NCBI RefSeq assembly: GCF_000025185.1 | Contig: NC_013720.1 | Coordinates: forward strand, 124,001-188,000 | Reading direction: 5' to 3' | Length of the DNA stretch: 64,000 nucleotides | Source: Pirellula staleyi DSM 6068 | GTDB taxonomy: Bacteria > Planctomycetota > Planctomycetia > Pirellulales > Pirellulaceae | Shown: positions 63,201 through 64,000 of the stretch, one piece after another | Numbering within the stretch: position 1 is the first letter of the stretch | Layout of the letters: each line of letters opens with the position of its first letter | The notes under the pieces: model-generated | What the model saw: only the letters and a program-made list of their open reading frames with translations | What the model was told of the DNA's origin: nothing | The model's database searches: none | Made by a program: the position numbers and the translations under genes

Positions 63201-64000
63201 CGGAATCGAGATGATCGACGAAACCACGCTGATCGCCGGGATGAAAGCCCGCACCAATACGCTGCAAGCCGAGCAGCCCGCACTGAATGTGAAGACGGTC
63301 ACTCCCGACGCGCAGATGGATCTCCTGGCGCGGAACATCAAGTTCCTCAAGAAAGCGGCTCCGCGCGTTTCTCCAGCGGTGATGATGGACCTGCTGATGG
63401 AAAACGCCGTGGCGATTTTCGATTCCCCCGACGCTGATTTCGAGACTGCCATCGAAGCGGTGATCCAAAAGGGAGAAACTCGCGACAAGCACCTCGCTCC
63501 GCTGCTCGACATGACCGACGAGGAAAAACTGACGCTCTACACCGATCTGTGGAAGCTCGGATGGTGCCACGGCTACGGCAACCCACGCAAGAATCCCGGT
63601 GGCGCGGCCGCCACGCTGCTCTTCAAAGTCTGGTGCCTTCGGAACCCGCGCGAAGCGCTCACCCTCACGCGGCGCAAGAAGCCCAATCCAGCGATCCTGG
63701 CCGAAACGGCCCGCTATGTCCAAGAGATCAAAAACGTCGATCCGGCGAGCGACATCGACGCCAAACTCGCTGGCCTCTCTCCTTCCGAAGCACGCGACAA
63801 AGCCCATCTGGTCCTTCGCGGCGACATGATGAAGAAGGGGGTAAAGGAAGTGAAGCAGATCCAAAAACTCGAAGCCGACTTCCTGGTCGAATTCCCCGGC
63901 GAACCGTGGGATCCGCGCGACAGCGACGCCTATCGCCTCTATCAGAAGTACAACGCCAAAAGCTTTGCCGAGGTGAATGGCCAAAAACTCGACAACCTGC
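60205..64000 (+). CDS. Very large protein with PI3/PI4-kinase-like catalytic core (3' end off window)
   Basis: At least 1265 codons with no stop to the right edge. ATG at 60205. Residues about 25-65 are Pro/Gln-rich; residues about 70-780 are long charged helices with several repeating segments, probably coiled coils or an alpha-solenoid. Around residues 805-965 I read a kinase-like core: Lys825 in FVYKAAFE, DRHGNNF with Asp936, Arg937, His938 and Asn941 as catalytic loop, and Asp959 in PIDNGLAFP as metal ligand. This order (Lys, DRHxxN, DxG) is that of PI3/PI4 kinases and related bacterial effector and HipA-like kinases. No signal peptide. Residues after 1000 are helical. Function inferred only from this pattern. 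Confidence 0.72.
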   Translation, partial: MDNPKQKRGLASALRLRRRARGSSALPPPPVIPLPPVPQPPQQPPVQPVVQQPGWAPAQKNIPANAKDLVGGARQMALAKQHFEKGLKEEMPTIHKAKQFVLTVDAERISQTKIKDDAPIVAELTNLSTLLQQQAKTLETHTTAVRAAVANKDFIAADTEFTAALTLSTTMLAEDANFQAILQRHGKSPVLDLAGDRKTISSAGKEFRRRLALSQGVVEELLQTESDNTAVKKNIAELQKSYDAMQQADGEEKFDVADGLLNEVVEDAEVVRMLVKAAQQFEESVAQLKPEMTMVKKFRVANPTDAQMASQALAIAAHQRALSAADRGNFVKASEELGTARAAAFELFPDGATEARAFEFGWQQSLPRIEEALRVTSDSPYAQKLQQGIRDVKAQIEKDAEKLKFERASLTIDDALLLVQGLRYAVADWEVYVGSKERVESVIASADKVSANSDAQKAFRTTYVAAMQQAEVAIHAGDFPLSKQKLGEAQEAALGLLATGPGADALQYFTEVDAEQSRLKAADKIVPKCGVVTEAKEAYDEAREFLRGSVDRAEFDSALAELDLCRTRAYQLETEHKKYEAIERLQNSYQSVLDAAATADVTLPGVAAAKNEFDDKLEFVAPLLDTNLDQALVKLKEAVTLAHKVNGLIEQAAKQKSRKQELDQTIGLAGKTYLPPGSTDELSKGTVAGTDTLWDFFLIASSVAETTRDAASFTNLELAAKSWLADLKARDPNDPQDPQVAKRKQACETAIKQAKHLKLAARFSELGDLPWDAATEDKAADLQMQALFETGDRPMEQAGDSAFGAKWIVSQDFANGEGKREFVYKAAFETDASEIQGFPRGSEPVREVLGDELAKQLKAMTGLEMNVPETRIVSVDSEKLNPADPGRSVIGSAQAAAPTIGSVVKLKDSNPEAMKKVTPKSAQKAALFDALALNVDRHGNNFLVTPPGESGESELVPIDNGLAFPSREGMEARRGRNASMSAFSDIRSAYEPFDPEILAGIEMIDETTLIAGMKARTNTLQAEQPALNVKTVTPDAQMDLLARNIKFLKKAAPRVSPAVMMDLLMENAVAIFDSPDADFETAIEAVIQKGETRDKHLAPLLDMTDEEKLTLYTDLWKLGWCHGYGNPRKNPGGAAATLLFKVWCLRNPREALTLTRRKKPNPAILAETARYVQEIKNVDPASDIDAKLAGLSPSEARDKAHLVLRGDMMKKGVKEVKQIQKLEADFLVEFPGEPWDPRDSDAYRLYQKYNAKSFAEVNGQKLDNL

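Noticed and set aside
61243-63984. Several 300-390-codon frames on the minus strand
   Set aside because: They lie opposite the giant kinase-like gene, are broken by stops and have no recognisable product, while the plus frame is open for 1265 codons.

Overview
The window looks like chromosomal DNA of a planctomycete, most likely of the Pirellula/Blastopirellula/Rhodopirellula group. This is inferred from protein families, not from a 16S gene. Pointers are a TIGR03009-type exported protein, a protein of the Planctomycetes/Verrucomicrobia-restricted Minf_1886 family, a terpene-cyclase-like protein with DUF4159 domains, exported EF-hand and RTX-like proteins, and an LptD-type outer-membrane assembly protein. 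Base composition is fairly high GC, and many genes carry long open frames on the opposite strand that are coding shadows. I see no phage, IS transposase, integrase or CRISPR array.

Layout. 1-5.8 kb (minus strand): an RNA 2'-O-methyltransferase cut by the left edge, cdsA, uppS, purA and an EF-hand lipoprotein. 6.2-9.0 kb: an undecaprenyl-phosphate sugar transferase, an alkyltransferase-like protein and an RTX-like exported protein. 9.3-13.1 kb: a uvrC lacking the usual C-terminal helix-hairpin-helix region and a phosphohexose mutase, separated by dispersed repeats. 13.4-16.6 kb (plus): floA, a Pro/Gln-rich protein, a beta-hydroxyacid dehydrogenase and a small membrane protein. 16.6-24.9 kb (minus): dgkA, lptD, a membrane glycosyltransferase, PPK2 and a NagB/PIG-L fusion. 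25.3-34.4 kb: a RicT/PSP1 protein, the Minf_1886 protein, a transaldolase, an MFS transporter, a HAD phosphatase and several exported planctomycete proteins. 34.5-41.6 kb (minus): a Tad pilus operon (tadZ-A-B-C, two TadE-like, TadG-like) without secretin, Flp pilin or prepilin peptidase. 42.0-51.1 kb: a MATE transporter, a zinc-ribbon SpoVG, ispE, a PQQ-propeller protein, a Tat-exported amidohydrolase and the cyclase/DUF4159 protein. 51.5 kb: tRNA-Met(CAT) with a strong terminator.

51.6-58.8 kb holds the most interesting locus: all five members of the functionally undefined STM4011-STM4015 set, arranged around a divergent promoter. On the minus side are a small protein, a leucine-rich-repeat protein, the WGR/STM4015 protein and the STM4014 ATP-grasp-like protein. 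On the plus side are the STM4013 phosphatase/sulfatase-fold hydrolase and the STM4012 and STM4011 radical SAM enzymes. A perfect 9-bp inverted repeat lies in the divergent promoter, and a 198-bp transposase-less element with terminal inverted repeats lies between STM4013 and STM4012.

59.0-64.0 kb: a helical hypothetical protein, then a very large protein running off the right edge (at least 1265 codons). It carries what I read as a PI3/PI4-kinase-like catalytic core (Lys, DRHxNN loop, DNG) inside helical and low-complexity sequence. This is the second candidate for an undescribed system.
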